Of a stretch of 64,000 nt of DNA, positions 1 through 11,651 are shown piece after piece (the first letter of the stretch is position 1; each line of letters starts with the position of its first letter). The translations under genes and the position numbers were made by a program. This stretch comes from Marinobacterium halophilum (GTDB taxonomy: Bacteria > Pseudomonadota > Gammaproteobacteria > Pseudomonadales > Balneatricaceae). The stretch covers positions 62,001-126,000 of the forward strand of contig NZ_PYGI01000008.1 in the NCBI RefSeq assembly GCF_003014615.1, written 5' to 3'. The notes under the pieces were generated by a model. The model made no database searches and was not told where the DNA came from. It saw nothing but the letters and a program-made list of their open reading frames with translations.

Positions 1-3000
1 CACATCATCCGACTTCACGGTCAGCATTTCCTGCAGCGTGTAGGCGGCACCGTAGGCTTCCAGTGCCCAGACTTCCATCTCACCGAAGCGCTGACCACCG
101 AACTGCGCCTTACCACCCAGCGGCTGCTGGGTAACCAGGCTGTAGGAACCGGTAGAACGGGCGTGCATCTTGTCATCGACCAAGTGGTTCAACTTCAACA
201 TGTACATGTAGCCCACGGTCACCGGACGGTCAAAGATATCACCGGTACGGCCGTCATACAGACGTACCTGACCGCTGTCATCCATATCCGCCAGACGCAG
301 CAGCGCCTTGACTTCGCTCTCCTTGGCACCATCGAATACCGGCGTTGCCAACGGCACACCGCCTTTCAGGTTATGGGCCAGTTCGAGGATTTCGGTATCG
401 CTGAAGCTATCCAGATCTTCCTGACGACCGGCAGTCAAACCACCGTGATCATCGTTATAGATCTGACCCAGGAAGCTGCGCAGCGCCTTGACCTTCTCGG
501 CCTTGGCCTGCTCGTCTTCCAGCATGACATTGATCTTGCGACCCAGACCTTTTGCCGCCATACCGAAGTGGGTTTCAAGAACCTGACCCACGTTCATACG
601 CGACGGTACACCCAGCGGGTTGAGCACGATATCGACCGGCTCGCCATGGGCATCATAAGGCATGTCTTCAACCGGCATGATAACGGAGATAACACCCTTG
701 TTACCGTGACGGCCGGCCATCTTGTCACCCGGCTGTACACGACGCTTGGTAGCAACGTAAACCTTAACGATCTTGAGCACGCCCGGAGCCAGGTCATCGC
801 CGGTCTGCAGCTTGCTCTTCTTGTCTTCAAAACGCTTGTCGAGGTTCTCGCGACGCTCTTCCAGGTGCTTGCGCGCCAGGTCGAGTTCTTCGCTGATGGT
901 TTCGTCAGCAACGCGAATCTTGAACCATTCGGATTTCTTCAGACCCGACAGGAACTCATCGGTCAGTGCATCGCCTTTCTTCAGGCCGGCACCGCCTTCA
1001 ACGGTCAGGCCCACCAGCTTGCGCTGCAGACGCTCAAACGTTGCCTGCTCGACAATGCGGAACTCTTCGTTCAAGTCCTTGCGGATTGCGTCCAGCTCCG
1101 ATTTTTCAATCGACAGGGCACGCTCATCACGCTGTACACCATCACGGGTAAATACCTGTACATCGATAACCTTGCCGATGGTACCGGTCTTCACGCGCAG
1201 AGAAGTATCCTTAACGTCGGACGCCTTCTCACCGAAGATCGCACGCAGCAGCTTCTCTTCCGGCGTCAGCTGGGTTTCGCCTTTCGGCGTTACCTTGCCG
1301 ACCAGGATGTCGCCCGGACCCACTTCAGCACCGATGTGAACGATACCGGCTTCATCCAGCTTGGCCAGCGCCGACTCACCCACATTGGGGATATCGGAGG
1401 TAATCTCTTCAGGCCCCAGCTTGGTGTCACGTGCCACACAGGTCAGTTCCTGAATGTGGATCGTGGTGAAACGGTCTTCCTGAACCACACGCTCGGAGAT
1501 GAGGATGGAGTCCTCGAAGTTGTAACCGTTCCACGGCATGAACGCGATGCGCATGTTCTGACCCAGAGCCAGCTCACCCAAGTCGACGGACGGACCGTCA
1601 GCCATGACATCACCACGCTGAACCGATTCGCCCGGACGGACGATGGAACGCTGGTTGATGCAGGTATTCTGGTTGGAACGCACGTATTTGGTCAGGTTGT
1701 AGATATCTACACCTGCGTCACCGGCATGTACTTCGTCATCATGGACACGAACAACCACACGCGCAGCATCGACAGACTCGATAATACCGCCACGACGAGC
1801 CACGACGCATACACCGGAGTCCTGTGCCACGTTGCGCTCGATACCGGTACCGACCAGCGGTTTTTCCGCACGCAGAGTCGGCACGGCCTGACGCTGCATG
1901 TTGGAACCCATCAAGGCTCGGTTGGCGTCATCGTGCTCCAGGAACGGGATCAGGGACGCAGCCACCGACACCACCTGGCGAGGAGACACGTCCATGTACT
2001 GGACACGTTCCGGACCCATAACGGTAAATTCGTTCAGGTGACGTACCGCAACCAGATCGTCGGTCAAACGACCTTCTTCGCTCATCGCAGCAGACGCCTG
2101 GGCGATCACGTACTTGTTCTCTTCAATCGCTGACAGGTAATCGATTTCATCGGTCACCTGGCCATCCACTACACGACGGTACGGTGTTTCCAGGAAGCCG
2201 TAATCGTTAGTGCGAGCAAAGACTGCCAGCGAGTTGATCAGACCGATGTTCGGACCTTCAGGGGTCTCGATCGGACATACACGACCATAATGCGTCGGGT
2301 GTACGTCGCGGACCTCAAAGCCTGCACGCTCACGGGTCAGACCGCCCGGGCCCAATGCAGAGACACGACGCTTGTGCGTGATCTCGGACAGCGGGTTGTT
2401 CTGGTCCATGAACTGGGACAGCTGGCTGGAACCGAAGAATTCCTTGACCGCTGCTGCCACTGGCTTGGCGTTGATCAGATCCTGCGGCATCAGGTTGTCG
2501 GACTCCGCCATCGACAGACGCTCACGCACGGCACGCTCAACACGGACCAGACCTACACGGAACTGGTTCTCGGCCATTTCACCGACTGAACGGATACGAC
2601 GGTTACCCAGGTGGTCGATATCATCGACGGTACCTTTGCCGTTACGGATCTCGATCAGGGTCTTCATGACATCCAAGATGTCATCCTTGTCCAGCACACC
2701 GGAACCGGTCACGGCTTCGCGACCCAGACGGCGGTTGAACTTCATGCGGCCAACGCCCGACAGGTCGTAACGCTCGTCAGAGAAGAATAGATTCTCGAAC
2801 AGCGCTTCTGCGGATTCCTTGGTGGGCGGCTCGCCCGGACGCATCATGCGGTAGATTTCAACCAATGCTTCCAGCTGGTTGCGGGTCGGGTCGATACGCA
2901 GAGTGTCTGAAATGAACGATCCGCAGTCCAGATCGTTGGTATACAGTGTCTCGATGCGATCGATGCCCAGCACCTGCATCTTGGCGATCAGTTCTTCCGT

Positions 3001-3966
3001 GATCTCGGCGTTGCAATTGGCAACCAGTTCACCGGTACTCGGATCTACCAGGTTACGAGCCAGCGCCTTGCCAATCAGGTATTCAGCCGGCACTTCCAGC
3101 TGCTGCATGCCGGCCTTATCCATCTGACGGATATGACGCGGGGTAATGCGGCGGCCTGCTTCAACGATGACATTGCCTTCCGGATCCTTGATCTCGAACG
3201 ACATGGTTTCACCACGCAGACGTTCCGCGATCAGGTCCATCCAGATGGCATCCTGCTCCAGCGTCCAGCCGGTGGTGTCGAAGAAGGTTTCCAGCACTTC
3301 TTCCGCTTCATAACCCAGCGCACGCAGCAGAATCGTAGCCGGCAACTTGCGACGGCGGTCGATACGCACGAACAGGCTGTCCTTGGGGTCAAACTCGAAA
3401 TCGAGCCATGAACCACGGTAAGGAATGATACGGGCAGAGTAAAGGAGCTTGCCGGAGGAGTGTGTCTTGCCCTTGTCGTGGTCGAAGAACACACCCGGAG
3501 AACGGTGCAACTGGGACACAATTACACGTTCGGTACCATTGACAACAAAGGTACCATTTTCAGTCATCAGGGGCATTTCGCCCATGTAGACTTCCTGCTC
3601 CTTGATGTCCTTGACCGCTTTGGTAGATGAATCACGGTCGTAGATCACCAGGCGCACTTTGACGCGCAGAGGCGCTGCGTAAGTAATACCACGCTGCTGA
3701 CACTCTTTCACGTCGAATACGGGTTCGCCCAAGCGATAACCAGCATACTCAAGAGCGGCGTTGCCAGAGTAAGAGACAATTGGAAATACGGAATTGAACG
3801 CAGCATGCAAGCCTTCGTCACGACGTCCTTCGCCAGCGTTGCCATCCTGCAGGAAACGACGATAAGAGTCGAGCTGAATTGCCAACAGGTATGGCACATC
3901 CATAACCTGCCGCAACTTAGCGAAATTCTTGCGAATGCGTTTCTTCTCAGTATATGAATAAGCCAT
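1..3966 (-). CDS. rpoB: DNA-directed RNA polymerase beta subunit (3' end cut off)
   Basis: Catalytic beta subunit of RNA polymerase. The reading frame is open for 1322 codons from the ATG at 3966 to the window edge. The N-terminus ([15 protein letters not shown]) and the last visible residues ([12 protein letters not shown]) match the family. By comparison with the E. coli protein about 45 C-terminal residues lie beyond position 1, so the gene is partial only because of the window edge. It follows rplL after a 176 bp spacer that holds an attenuator-like hairpin, as in the classic rplKAJL-rpoBC operon. rpoC is expected next, outside the window. Confidence 0.98.
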   Translation of the reverse strand, partial: MAYSYTEKKRIRKNFAKLRQVMDVPYLLAIQLDSYRRFLQDGNAGEGRRDEGLHAAFNSVFPIVSYSGNAALEYAGYRLGEPVFDVKECQQRGITYAAPLRVKVRLVIYDRDSSTKAVKDIKEQEVYMGEMPLMTENGTFVVNGTERVIVSQLHRSPGVFFDHDKGKTHSSGKLLYSARIIPYRGSWLDFEFDPKDSLFVRIDRRRKLPATILLRALGYEAEEVLETFFDTTGWTLEQDAIWMDLIAERLRGETMSFEIKDPEGNVIVEAGRRITPRHIRQMDKAGMQQLEVPAEYLIGKALARNLVDPSTGELVANCNAEITEELIAKMQVLGIDRIETLYTNDLDCGSFISDTLRIDPTRNQLEALVEIYRMMRPGEPPTKESAEALFENLFFSDERYDLSGVGRMKFNRRLGREAVTGSGVLDKDDILDVMKTLIEIRNGKGTVDDIDHLGNRRIRSVGEMAENQFRVGLVRVERAVRERLSMAESDNLMPQDLINAKPVAAAVKEFFGSSQLSQFMDQNNPLSEITHKRRVSALGPGGLTRERAGFEVRDVHPTHYGRVCPIETPEGPNIGLINSLAVFARTNDYGFLETPYRRVVDGQVTDEIDYLSAIEENKYVIAQASAAMSEEGRLTDDLVAVRHLNEFTVMGPERVQYMDVSPRQVVSVAASLIPFLEHDDANRALMGSNMQRQAVPTLRAEKPLVGTGIERNVAQDSGVCVVARRGGIIESVDAARVVVRVHDDEVHAGDAGVDIYNLTKYVRSNQNTCINQRSIVRPGESVQRGDVMADGPSVDLGELALGQNMRIAFMPWNGYNFEDSILISERVVQEDRFTTIHIQELTCVARDTKLGPEEITSDIPNVGESALAKLDEAGIVHIGAEVGPGDILVGKVTPKGETQLTPEEKLLRAIFGEKASDVKDTSLRVKTGTIGKVIDVQVFTRDGVQRDERALSIEKSELDAIRKDLNEEFRIVEQATFERLQRKLVGLTVEGGAGLKKGDALTDEFLSGLKKSEWFKIRVADETISEELDLARKHLEERRENLDKRFEDKKSKLQTGDDLAPGVLKIVKVYVATKRRVQPGDKMAGRHGNKGVISVIMPVEDMPYDAHGEPVDIVLNPLGVPSRMNVGQVLETHFGMAAKGLGRKINVMLEDEQAKAEKVKALRSFLGQIYNDDHGGLTAGRQEDLDSFSDTEILELAHNLKGGVPLATPVFDGAKESEVKALLRLADMDDSGQVRLYDGRTGDIFDRPVTVGYMYMLKLNHLVDDKMHARSTGSYSLVTQQPLGGKAQFGGQRFGEMEVWALEAYGAAYTLQEMLTVKSDDV

Positions 3967-4066
3967 CAGTGTTCCCCAGCATCTGCACCCAGGTTGAGAA
4001 GCCAGTCCTTCGCATGCCTGCGAATGGGCTGTGTAGCCATTATTTATTTGCTGTCATAAATAACGG

Positions 4067-4097
4067 AAAAAGGCCGGTGGCGCTTCGCCACCAGCCA
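4067..4097 (-). terminator. Attenuator-like hairpin between rplL and rpoB
   Basis: On the minus strand a GC-rich stem (GGTGGCG, loop AAG, CGCCACC, extended by flanking G/C pairs) is followed at once by five T. It lies in the rplL-rpoB spacer, where E. coli has a partial terminator that lowers rpoB expression relative to the ribosomal proteins. Position and structure are seen; partial termination is inferred. Confidence 0.7.
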
Positions 4098-4142
4098 TAC
4101 GCTTTTAAGCAGTGTTAAGCCGCTTTCTGCGCATTTACGCGA

Positions 4143-4511
4143 TTACTTGAGCTCAACAGATGCGCCAGCTTCTTCCAGCTCTTTCTTCAACGCTTCGGCT
4201 TCGTCCTTGGACACGCCTTCTTTAACGGTAGCCGGAGCACCGTCAACCATTGCCTTGGCTTCTTTCAGGCCCAGACCGGTTGCGCCGCGAACAGCTTTGA
4301 TTACGTTAACTTTCTTCTCGCCAGCAGCGGTCAGAACAACGTCAAATTCAGTCTGTTCTTCAGCAGCAGCAGCATCACCAGCCGGACCGGCCATAACGGC
4401 AGCAGCAGCGGTAACACCGAATTTTTCTTCCATTGCTTCGATCAGAGCAACAACGTCTTTTACAGACATTTCAGCAACAGCGTTGATGATATCTTCGTGA
4501 GTCAGAGACAT
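4143..4511 (-). CDS. rplL: 50S ribosomal protein L7/L12
   Basis: Stalk protein of the large ribosomal subunit that recruits translation GTPases. It has 122 residues, the normal length. The order is an N-terminal dimerisation/L10-binding helix region (about 1-35), an Ala/Gly-rich hinge (about 36-50) and a C-terminal factor-binding domain with the conserved [24 protein letters not shown] segment region. It follows rplJ by 70 bp and is read as part of the rplKAJL-rpoB operon. Confidence 0.98.
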   Translation of the reverse strand: MSLTHEDIINAVAEMSVKDVVALIEAMEEKFGVTAAAAVMAGPAGDAAAAEEQTEFDVVLTAAGEKKVNVIKAVRGATGLGLKEAKAMVDGAPATVKEGVSKDEAEALKKELEEAGASVELK

Positions 4512-4581
4512 GATTCAAATCCTGATAATTGGGTAGAGCGATAGCTCGTTAAAACATTCAGAAAGGTGCCAACGCGATGCG

Positions 4582-5076
4582 TTATGCAGCTTCCTGCTCT
4601 TTCTGGTCGCGAATAGCCGCAATGGTACGAACCAGCTTGCCAGCCGAAGCTTCTTTGAGAACGCTCATCAGCTTGGCGATTGCTTCGTCGTACGTCGGCA
4701 GGCTTGCCAGCATTGTGATATCGACCAATTCGCCTTCGAACGCAGCAGTTTTCAGTTCAAACTGCTCGTTACCTTTCGCGAAATCCTTAAGGATACGCGC
4801 ACCGGCACCGGGATGCTCGGTGGAGAATGCGATGATGGTCGGACCGACAAAGCTGTCCTGCAGACATGCGTAGTCAGTGCCTTCTACTGCGCGACGAGCC
4901 AGTGTATTACGTACGACTTTCAGCCATACGCCATTTTCACGGGCTTCTTTACGCAGAGTAGTCATCTGCTCAACAGTTACGCCGCGAGAATCGGCAACAA
5001 CTGCAGACAGAGCAGACTTGGCAGCTTCCTGGACTTCAGCGACGATCGCTTTTTTGTCTTCGAGTCCTAATGCCAC
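4582..5076 (-). CDS. rplJ: 50S ribosomal protein L10
   Basis: L10 anchors the L7/L12 dimers to 23S rRNA and, as the L10-L12 complex, represses its own mRNA. The 164-residue protein begins [15 protein letters not shown], typical for the family. The start is a GTG at 5076 preceded by a strong Shine-Dalgarno (CCAGGAG, seven bases upstream); no in-frame ATG fits better. A structured leader of over 200 bases precedes it (see the L10 leader entry). The C-terminal helix that binds L12 is present. Confidence 0.98.
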   Translation of the reverse strand: MALGLEDKKAIVAEVQEAAKSALSAVVADSRGVTVEQMTTLRKEARENGVWLKVVRNTLARRAVEGTDYACLQDSFVGPTIIAFSTEHPGAGARILKDFAKGNEQFELKTAAFEGELVDITMLASLPTYDEAIAKLMSVLKEASAGKLVRTIAAIRDQKEQEAA

Positions 5077-5084
5077 GATTTACT

Positions 5085-5235
5085 CCTGGATTTAGTCTTT
5101 CGACTGTTTACCAACCGTCCCTTGCGGGACTTCTGAGTACGGTGGTTTAGATTCGCGTGAATCTCACCGTCTGCGCAGGCTGGTGATTCCATTAAGATGC
5201 CGCCACCCGAAGGTGTAGCACCACCTGCGGTCTTT
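5085..5235 (-). ncRNA. L10 leader, autoregulatory 5' UTR of rplJ
   Basis: The 217 bp between rplA and rplJ is non-coding and folds well on the minus strand. One visible stem is AGATTC/GAATCT with loop ACGC (near 5145-5160). Paired GCAGG/CCTGC and GGTG/CACC segments lie near 5165-5230. Position and elements agree with the conserved proteobacterial L10 leader bound by L10(L12)4. The ends given are approximate; a covariance-model search would fix them. Confidence 0.7.
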
Positions 5236-5293
5236 GACGGCCTTCGTCTCTGTATTACAGGTCACGAAGACCCTCAAAAAACCTTTACGTCGA

Positions 5294-5989
5294 TCAGAAG
5301 CTCAGAGAGGACTGATCGATCGCCAAACCCGGGCCCATGGTAGTGGACAGGGTAATTTTCTTAACGTACACACCCTTGGCAGAAGAAGGCTTCAGCTTCT
5401 TCAATTCAGCCAACAGTGCTTCCACGTTTTCCTTAACAGACTGGCCTTCGAAGCCCAGCTTGCCTACGGAGCAATGGATGATACCGTTCTTGTCAGTACG
5501 GAAACGTACCTGACCAGCTTTGGCGTTGTTGACAGCAGTGGTCACATCCGGAGTCACGGTGCCGACTTTCGGGTTCGGCATCAGGCCACGCGGGCCCAGG
5601 ATCTGACCCAGCTGACCCACGACGCGCATGGCGTCCGGAGTCGCGATCACAACATCAAAGTCCAGATTGCCGGCCTTGATCTGTTCAGCCAGATCATCAA
5701 AACCAACAATATCGGCACCTGCTGCCTTGGCTTTCTCAGCGTTTTCACCCTGAGCAAACACAGCAACACGAACGTCTTTACCAGTACCGTTCGGCAGTAC
5801 GCTGGAGCCGCGAACAACCTGATCGGATTTACGCGGGTCAACACCCAGGTTCACGGCGACGTCAACAGACTCGGTGAACTTGACTGCAGAGATTTCACCC
5901 AGCAGAGCAACTGCGTCTGCTACCGGATAAAGCTTGCCGCTTTCAACCTTCTCACGGATCGCCTTCTGGCGTTTAGTCAGCTTAGCCAT
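5294..5989 (-). CDS. rplA: 50S ribosomal protein L1
   Basis: L1 stalk protein of the large subunit and, in E. coli, the translational repressor of the L11-L1 mRNA. It has 231 residues, full length, beginning [16 protein letters not shown] and carrying the conserved [16 protein letters not shown] and [15 protein letters not shown] segments. Its ATG overlaps the rplK stop codon by one base (TAATG), so the two are probably translationally coupled. Confidence 0.98.
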   Translation of the reverse strand: MAKLTKRQKAIREKVESGKLYPVADAVALLGEISAVKFTESVDVAVNLGVDPRKSDQVVRGSSVLPNGTGKDVRVAVFAQGENAEKAKAAGADIVGFDDLAEQIKAGNLDFDVVIATPDAMRVVGQLGQILGPRGLMPNPKVGTVTPDVTTAVNNAKAGQVRFRTDKNGIIHCSVGKLGFEGQSVKENVEALLAELKKLKPSSAKGVYVKKITLSTTMGPGLAIDQSSLSF

Positions 5990-6423
5990 TACTCATCACC
6001 CTCTACGACCAGACCCATGGAACGAGCGCTACCAGCGATAGTACGAACCGCAGCATCCATGTCGGACGCAGTCAGGTCGGGCTGCTTGGTAGTAGCGATT
6101 TCTTCCAGCTGAGCGCGGGTAACAGTACCCACTTTCTCAGTGTTCGGACGCGCAGAACCGCTTTTCAGACCAGCCGCTTTTTTCAGCAGGATCGCTGCCG
6201 GCGGAGTCTTGGTGATAAAAGTAAAGCTGCGGTCACTGTATACAGTGATAACAACCGGCACCGGCAGACCCGGCTCCATACCCTGGGTCTGTGCGTTGAA
6301 CGCTTTACAGAACTCCATGATGTTGACACCGTGCTGACCCAGAGCCGGACCTACTGGAGGACTCGGGTTAGCCTGACCTGCTTTTACCTGCAGCTTGATA
6401 TAAGCGTTAATCTTCTTAGCCAT
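5989..6423 (-). CDS. rplK: 50S ribosomal protein L11
   Basis: L11 forms the GTPase-associated centre with 23S rRNA and is needed for RelA-mediated stringent signalling. It has 144 residues with the proline-rich N-terminal switch ([23 protein letters not shown]) and the C-terminal rRNA-binding domain. The ATG at 6423 is preceded by AGGAG. It lies 90 bp after nusG, with a hairpin in the spacer, and runs straight into rplA. Confidence 0.98.
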   Translation of the reverse strand: MAKKINAYIKLQVKAGQANPSPPVGPALGQHGVNIMEFCKAFNAQTQGMEPGLPVPVVITVYSDRSFTFITKTPPAAILLKKAAGLKSGSARPNTEKVGTVTRAQLEEIATTKQPDLTASDMDAAVRTIAGSARSMGLVVEGDE

Positions 6424-6475
6424 TAAGCTACTCCTTTGGGTTCAAACGCCACGCAGGCTCCCCATTCATTACAAC

Positions 6476-6504
6476 AACGAAAACCGCCTTGCGGCGGCTT
6501 CGTT
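6476..6504 (-). terminator. Hairpin between nusG and rplK
   Basis: A nearly perfect inverted repeat (outer arms AACGAA/TTCGTT, inner arms CCGCC/GGCGG) lies nine bases after the nusG stop. On the minus strand the second arm contains TTTT. It may be a weak intrinsic terminator or processing site separating secE-nusG from the ribosomal protein operon. The structure is seen; the role is inferred. Confidence 0.55.
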
Positions 6505-6513
6505 CACTGAACC

Positions 6514-7056
6514 TCAGGCCTTTTCGACCTGGGTAAATTCCAGCTCAACCGGAGTCGAGCGACCAAAGATGAGTACAGCCACGTGCAGCCGGTTCTTCTC
6601 ATAGTTAACTTCTTCGACAACGCCGTTAAAGTCAGCAAAAGGACCGTCGATGACACGCACCATCTCACCCGGTTCAAATACAGTCTTGGGCCGCGGCTTA
6701 TCGGTACCGCTTTCAACACGCTGCAGGATTTCCTGCGCTTCTTTCTCGGTAATCGGTGCCGGCTTGTCCGCCGTTCCGCCGATGAAGCCCATCACACGCG
6801 GCGTATTTTTGACCAAGTGCCAGGTTTCATCATTCATGACCATCTGCACGAGGACATAACCCGGATAAAACTTGCGCTCTGACTTGCGCTTCTTACCATC
6901 ACGAATTTCGACCACTTCTTCGGTCGGAACCAGTACATCACCGAACAGATCATGCATGCCGTGCAGCTCGATCCGCTCTTTCAAACCATTCATGACGCGC
7001 TTTTCATAGCCGGAGTAGGCATGCACGACATACCAGCGCTTCTTGTCCATGTCCAT
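6514..7056 (-). CDS. nusG: Transcription termination/antitermination factor NusG
   Basis: NusG binds RNA polymerase through its NGN domain and Rho or ribosomal S10 through its KOW domain. The protein has 180 residues: NGN about 1-120 ([27 protein letters not shown]) and KOW about 130-180 ([18 protein letters not shown]). The start at 7056 is chosen because GAGGTG lies six bases upstream. An upstream in-frame start at 7095 would overlap secE and add residues unlike the family. It is 11 bp from secE, the standard secE-nusG pair. Confidence 0.97.
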   Translation of the reverse strand: MDMDKKRWYVVHAYSGYEKRVMNGLKERIELHGMHDLFGDVLVPTEEVVEIRDGKKRKSERKFYPGYVLVQMVMNDETWHLVKNTPRVMGFIGGTADKPAPITEKEAQEILQRVESGTDKPRPKTVFEPGEMVRVIDGPFADFNGVVEEVNYEKNRLHVAVLIFGRSTPVELEFTQVEKA

Positions 7057-7067
7057 GCTTACACCTC

Positions 7068-7436
7068 TTAACCAATAGCGCCGGAAACCAGCCACCCCAA
7101 CAGGGAATCAAGACCCCAGAGCGCCAGACCGACCAACAAAACAGCCAATACAACAATAGCGGTAGTCTGCAGCGTTTCCTGACGTGTCGGCCAGACAACC
7201 CTGCGAATTTCATTCTTGGCTTCTTTAAACAGCTGGAAGAACGCCTTGCCTTTCGCTGTCTGCAGCGCGATAAAACCCGCAGCAACCGCCAACGCAACCA
7301 GCGCGAGAACGCGGTACAACAGAGACTCGCCAGCAAAAATGGAGTTCCCTACAACACCAGCCGCAACCAATGCAACAACGACAACCCATTTAAGGCTATC
7401 GAGCTTAGATCCTTCGGAAGTCACTTTAGAGTTCAC
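7068..7436 (-). CDS. secE: Preprotein translocase subunit SecE
   Basis: Small essential subunit of the SecYEG channel. It has 122 residues, the three-helix gammaproteobacterial form: hydrophobic segments at about 15-32, 42-60 and 90-115, and the conserved amphipathic [22 protein letters not shown] stretch before the last helix. It lies between tRNA-Trp and nusG, the usual place, and probably shares the promoter in front of tRNA-Trp. Confidence 0.97.
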   Translation of the reverse strand: MNSKVTSEGSKLDSLKWVVVVALVAAGVVGNSIFAGESLLYRVLALVALAVAAGFIALQTAKGKAFFQLFKEAKNEIRRVVWPTRQETLQTTAIVVLAVLLVGLALWGLDSLLGWLVSGAIG

Positions 7437-7496
7437 GCTTGGAGCCTCGGCTTAATGAAAGCTTGCGCTTTGTGTGATGCCAAACCCGATTGGGAA

Positions 7497-7572
<76 letters not shown>

Positions 7573-7592
7573 GTTGCGTAACAGGGAGGTAC

Positions 7593-7621
7593 ATTATATG
7601 CGCCTCCCTACCTGCATGCAA
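7593..7621 (-). promoter_or_regulatory. Sigma-70 promoter for tRNA-Trp-secE-nusG
   Basis: On the minus strand TTGCAT (7621-7616) and TATAAT (7598-7593) are 17 bases apart, close to the sigma-70 consensus. The predicted transcript starts about 12 bases before the mature tRNA-Trp. AGGGAGG/CCTCCCT arms flank the -10 box; they could form a hairpin after tuf, so the site may also serve as a tuf terminator region. Confidence 0.75.
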
Positions 7622-7638
7622 CAGGTTTTTGTCATTGA

Positions 7639-8832
<1,194 letters not shown>

Positions 8833-8921
8833 CGAGAGGTCAACCTGATCAAGTCGTTTCGGGGGACGCCAAATACAACAAAGGGCAGATATATTTCTAT
8901 ATCTACCCTCTGCGTTCAATC

Positions 8922-8996
8922 TGGAGCTCATGGGCGGAATTGAACCGCCGACCTCACCCTTACCAAGGGTGTGCTCTACCCCTGAGCTACATGAGC
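8922..8996 (-). tRNA. tRNA-Thr (GGT)
   Basis: 75-base cloverleaf on the minus strand: acceptor GCTCATG/CATGAGC, anticodon GGT in CCCTTGGTAAGGG, T-arm GGTTCAATTCC, discriminator T and encoded CCA. It is the last tRNA before tuf, 89 bp upstream of its start. Confidence 0.97.
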
Positions 8997-9012
8997 ATAA
9001 CTTTTTCTTCGT

Positions 9013-9087
9013 TGGAGCGGGTAGCGGGAATCGAACCCGCCTCTTCAGCTTGGAAGGCTGAGGTAATAGCCACTATACCATACCCGC
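9013..9087 (-). tRNA. tRNA-Gly (TCC)
   Basis: 75-base cloverleaf on the minus strand: acceptor GCGGGTA/TACCCGC, anticodon TCC in CAGCCTTCCAAGCTG, T-arm GGTTCGATTCC and encoded CCA. It lies between tRNA-Tyr and tRNA-Thr(GGT) in the four-tRNA cluster. Confidence 0.97.
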
Positions 9088-9098
9088 TTTAACGGAGA

Positions 9099-9182
9099 TG
9101 GTGGTGGGAGGTGGATTCGAACCACCGAAGCTTGCGCGTCAGATTTACAGTCTGATCCCTTTGGCCACTCGGGAACCCCACC
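9099..9182 (-). tRNA. tRNA-Tyr (GTA)
   Basis: 84-base class II tRNA on the minus strand with a long variable arm. The acceptor is GGTGGGG/TCCCACC, the anticodon GTA lies in CAGACTGTAAATCTG, and the T-arm is GGTTCGAATCC with discriminator A and encoded CCA. It is second in the cluster. Confidence 0.97.
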
Positions 9183-9205
9183 AGCCTTTCAAACGCTTCT
9201 CAAGA

Positions 9206-9281
<76 letters not shown>

Positions 9282-9303
9282 TTTGTCTTGCGAAGTGGTG
9301 CGT

Positions 9304-9332
9304 ATCTTACTGATCCTGTTGGGGGTGTGCAA
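9304..9332 (-). promoter_or_regulatory. Promoter of the tRNA-Thr/Tyr/Gly/Thr-tuf cluster
   Basis: On the minus strand TTGCAC (9332-9327) and TAAGAT (9309-9304) are 17 bases apart. A G/C-containing discriminator follows, as in growth-rate-controlled stable RNA promoters. The -10 box overlaps the stop of the SPOR-like gene, so the promoter is embedded at the end of that gene. Seen as a sequence match; activity is inferred. Confidence 0.7.
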
Positions 9333-9954
9333 CCCCTTCACACAATTTTTTTTCTATTTTTATTCCCGGCCAGCCACCGGCCAATATCTGCTGCAGCCGC
9401 TGTTCGACATTTTGCGCTTCCGGCACCCGGGTGAAAATCTGCTGCAGCGGTACGCTATCCCGTATCGGCTGACGCTGCGCCGTCAACTCCAAGACAGACG
9501 CAATCGCGGCCTGCTCGATATCAGCTTCCTGCCGGGCCTGCTCACCCAGAAACGGCCCCAACACAAAATGACCCGATTCCGTTTGCGGCACCCAACCCGC
9601 CAGAGCCAACTGATCAAGCAAGCTCAGCTCGGCGGCCGCATCTGCCGGACGCGGCAGAACCAGCCGGTATCCGATCACGGCCGCCGGTGCCGGATGCACC
9701 TCGGCATCAAATCCTCGCTCCTGCAGCCGCTCAGCCGCACGCAGGGCCTCCTGAGGTGACGCAAACAGGCCAATACGGTGACATTCGCTCGCCCTTGGCT
9801 GCAGCGACTCACCACCCCCCAGCTCATGCAGCAAATGCAGCCGACTGATCTCTTCGGTCGACACCGTTACGCGCTCGCCTTCCTGCTGCTGGGCATACCA
9901 AAGCAGTACCAACGCATTCATCAACAGCAGCAGCAGTGCCAGCCAGCGCAACAT
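9307..9954 (-). CDS. Membrane-anchored SPOR-like protein next to coaX
   Basis: Small protein of 215 residues with an N-terminal hydrophobic anchor (MLRWLALLLLLMNALVLLWY, about 2-20). The rest is predicted periplasmic, with a segment resembling a SPOR peptidoglycan-binding domain around residues 55-130 (HRIGLFASPQEALRAAERLQ). SPOR-like genes next to coaX are common in Pseudomonas relatives. The start at 9954 puts it five bases after the coaX stop, so it is probably coupled to it. Function unknown; the SPOR assignment is by pattern only. Confidence 0.7.
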   Translation of the reverse strand: MLRWLALLLLLMNALVLLWYAQQQEGERVTVSTEEISRLHLLHELGGGESLQPRASECHRIGLFASPQEALRAAERLQERGFDAEVHPAPAAVIGYRLVLPRPADAAAELSLLDQLALAGWVPQTESGHFVLGPFLGEQARQEADIEQAAIASVLELTAQRQPIRDSVPLQQIFTRVPEAQNVEQRLQQILAGGWPGIKIEKKLCEGVAHPQQDQ

Positions 9955-9958
9955 CAAT

Positions 9959-10684
9959 TTACTCCAGAGCCCATGACAAGCCATCCATCACCAGATCCGG
10001 GCACCATTCAGCTTCAGGGATCATTTCCGCCAGCTGGGCACCATCACCTCCCGTCACAACCACTGTGCGCGCTTTCACCCGCCCCGGCATCCCGGCACGC
10101 AATAGTTGAGCCAGCGCCAGCAATTGCAGATTGGCACCATGGGCAACCGCACTGCTGGTATCACAACCAGGCAGAACCGATGCCTGCTCCACTTCGCGCT
10201 CCACGCGAATCTCGGCCGTATTCCCCAGCAGGGACTGCTGCATCAGGCGCAACCCCGGCAAAATGTAGCCACCGCCGTGCCGCCCCTGATCATCCAGCAG
10301 ATCTACCGTGATCGCGCTGCCACAATCAACCACCCAACAGGCCTTACCGATACGATTCCAAGCCGCCAGCATCGCCAGCCAACGATCTACCCCCATGCGC
10401 TCGGGGCAGGCGTAGCTGTTGACGACCCCGGCAGCGGCGGCCGCGCTGTACGCCTGCTCAACCGGCAGTTGCCAACGCTGCTGTACCGCTGCTGTCAGCG
10501 CACTATTCACACCATCTCCAGCAACCGATGACAGCCATACGCGGCTGGGTAAATACGGACACTCGACCAACTGTTCGGCTGAAAACCCAGCCGTCGACCA
10601 GCGCCCACGCGCCAGCACGACACCCGCATCCAGCAAACGCCATTTGATAAACGTATTACCCGCGTCCAACTCAAGCCGTTTCAT
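9959..10684 (-). CDS. coaX: Type III pantothenate kinase
   Basis: First enzyme of CoA synthesis: it phosphorylates pantothenate with ATP. It has 241 residues of the ASKHA fold. Visible motifs are ELDAGNTFIKWRL near the start, PERMGVDRWLAMLAAW in the middle and VVDCGSAITVDLLD (about 115-128). The ATG at 10684 lies inside the last codons of birA (14 bp overlap), so translation is coupled. An upstream ATG at 10696 gives four extra residues and is less likely. Confidence 0.95.
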   Translation of the reverse strand: MKRLELDAGNTFIKWRLLDAGVVLARGRWSTAGFSAEQLVECPYLPSRVWLSSVAGDGVNSALTAAVQQRWQLPVEQAYSAAAAAGVVNSYACPERMGVDRWLAMLAAWNRIGKACWVVDCGSAITVDLLDDQGRHGGGYILPGLRLMQQSLLGNTAEIRVEREVEQASVLPGCDTSSAVAHGANLQLLALAQLLRAGMPGRVKARTVVVTGGDGAQLAEMIPEAEWCPDLVMDGLSWALE

Positions 10685-11651
10685 GTGCGCGTACACTCAC
10701 TTCACCGCCATGAAAGACTTCATGCCCCTTATCAGTCTCCAACCTCAAGCCCCCCTGATCAGTGACGCCCAGGCACACACCCTCATAACGGTGGACACCC
10801 GATACCAGCCGCACGGTACGGCCCTGAAAGACATTGGCCGCTTCCCAGTCGGCGCGCAGCTGGGCAAAACCACCGGACTCGAACCGGTGCAGCACCTTGA
10901 CCAGCTCAGCCACCAATGTGGACAGCAGTACGGTGCGCTGCCCCTCAAAACCGAGACTGCGCAGATCGGTGCAGGGCTGATCCAGCTGCTCGGCCAGATC
11001 GGTCGGCAGCGCCACATTCAAACCAACCCCGATCGCTACCTGACACTCACCGGCGGCATCGCCACTGAGCTCAATCAGGATGCCCGCCAGCTTGGCTTCC
11101 CCAACCAGCAGGTCATTGGGCCACTTCAACCCGACACCCTCAAGCCCCATCCGCGCCAGCGCCTGCTGCAAGGCCAACCCCACCGCCAGACTCAAGCCTT
11201 CCAGTGCGGCGACACCGCTATTAAAACGCCAGGCCAGAGTAAAACAGAGGCTGGATGCCAGCGGACTGAGCCATTCGCGCCCCCGCCGTCCGCGCCCTGC
11301 GTGCTGATACTCGGCCACATAAAGCCCTGTACGCACACCGGACCGCATCGCCTGCAGGGCACGAGCATTGGTCGAATCGATCTCCGTTGCCACTTCAACC
11401 GTCTGTAAACGGTCAGCCACACCCAGCGCGCACAACTGTGCCGCAAGTGCCTCTGCGTCGATCAGGTCAAGTCCACCCGGCAATCGGTATCCGCGCCCCT
11501 TGACGCTGTACAGCTCCAGCTCCAGATCCTGCAACCGCTGCATATGCTTCCATACCGCGCTACGACTGATCCCCAGCGTGCGTCCAAGCTCACTGCCCGA
11601 ATGAAATGCACCATCCGCCAGCACCGCGAGCAATCTATCCAGCATGAGCAT
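10671..11651 (-). CDS. birA: Biotin-protein ligase / biotin operon repressor
   Basis: Bifunctional protein that activates biotin as biotinyl-AMP, attaches it to acetyl-CoA carboxylase BCCP, and represses bio genes. It has about 326 residues. A winged helix (about 1-65, SELGRTLGISRSAVWKHMQRL) is followed by the ligase core with the biotinyl-AMP loop GRGRRGREWLSP and the KWPNDLLVGEAKLAGIL segment, and a C-terminal SH3-like domain. The start is ATG 11651 or 11645; both overlap the end of folA. Confidence 0.95.
   Translation of the reverse strand: MLMLDRLLAVLADGAFHSGSELGRTLGISRSAVWKHMQRLQDLELELYSVKGRGYRLPGGLDLIDAEALAAQLCALGVADRLQTVEVATEIDSTNARALQAMRSGVRTGLYVAEYQHAGRGRRGREWLSPLASSLCFTLAWRFNSGVAALEGLSLAVGLALQQALARMGLEGVGLKWPNDLLVGEAKLAGILIELSGDAAGECQVAIGVGLNVALPTDLAEQLDQPCTDLRSLGFEGQRTVLLSTLVAELVKVLHRFESGGFAQLRADWEAANVFQGRTVRLVSGVHRYEGVCLGVTDQGGLRLETDKGHEVFHGGEVSVRAHETA

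Noticed and set aside
163..2133. 656-codon open frame on the plus strand
   Set aside because: It lies wholly antisense to rpoB in a GC-rich codon pattern and the translation resembles no known protein; rpoB itself is certain.
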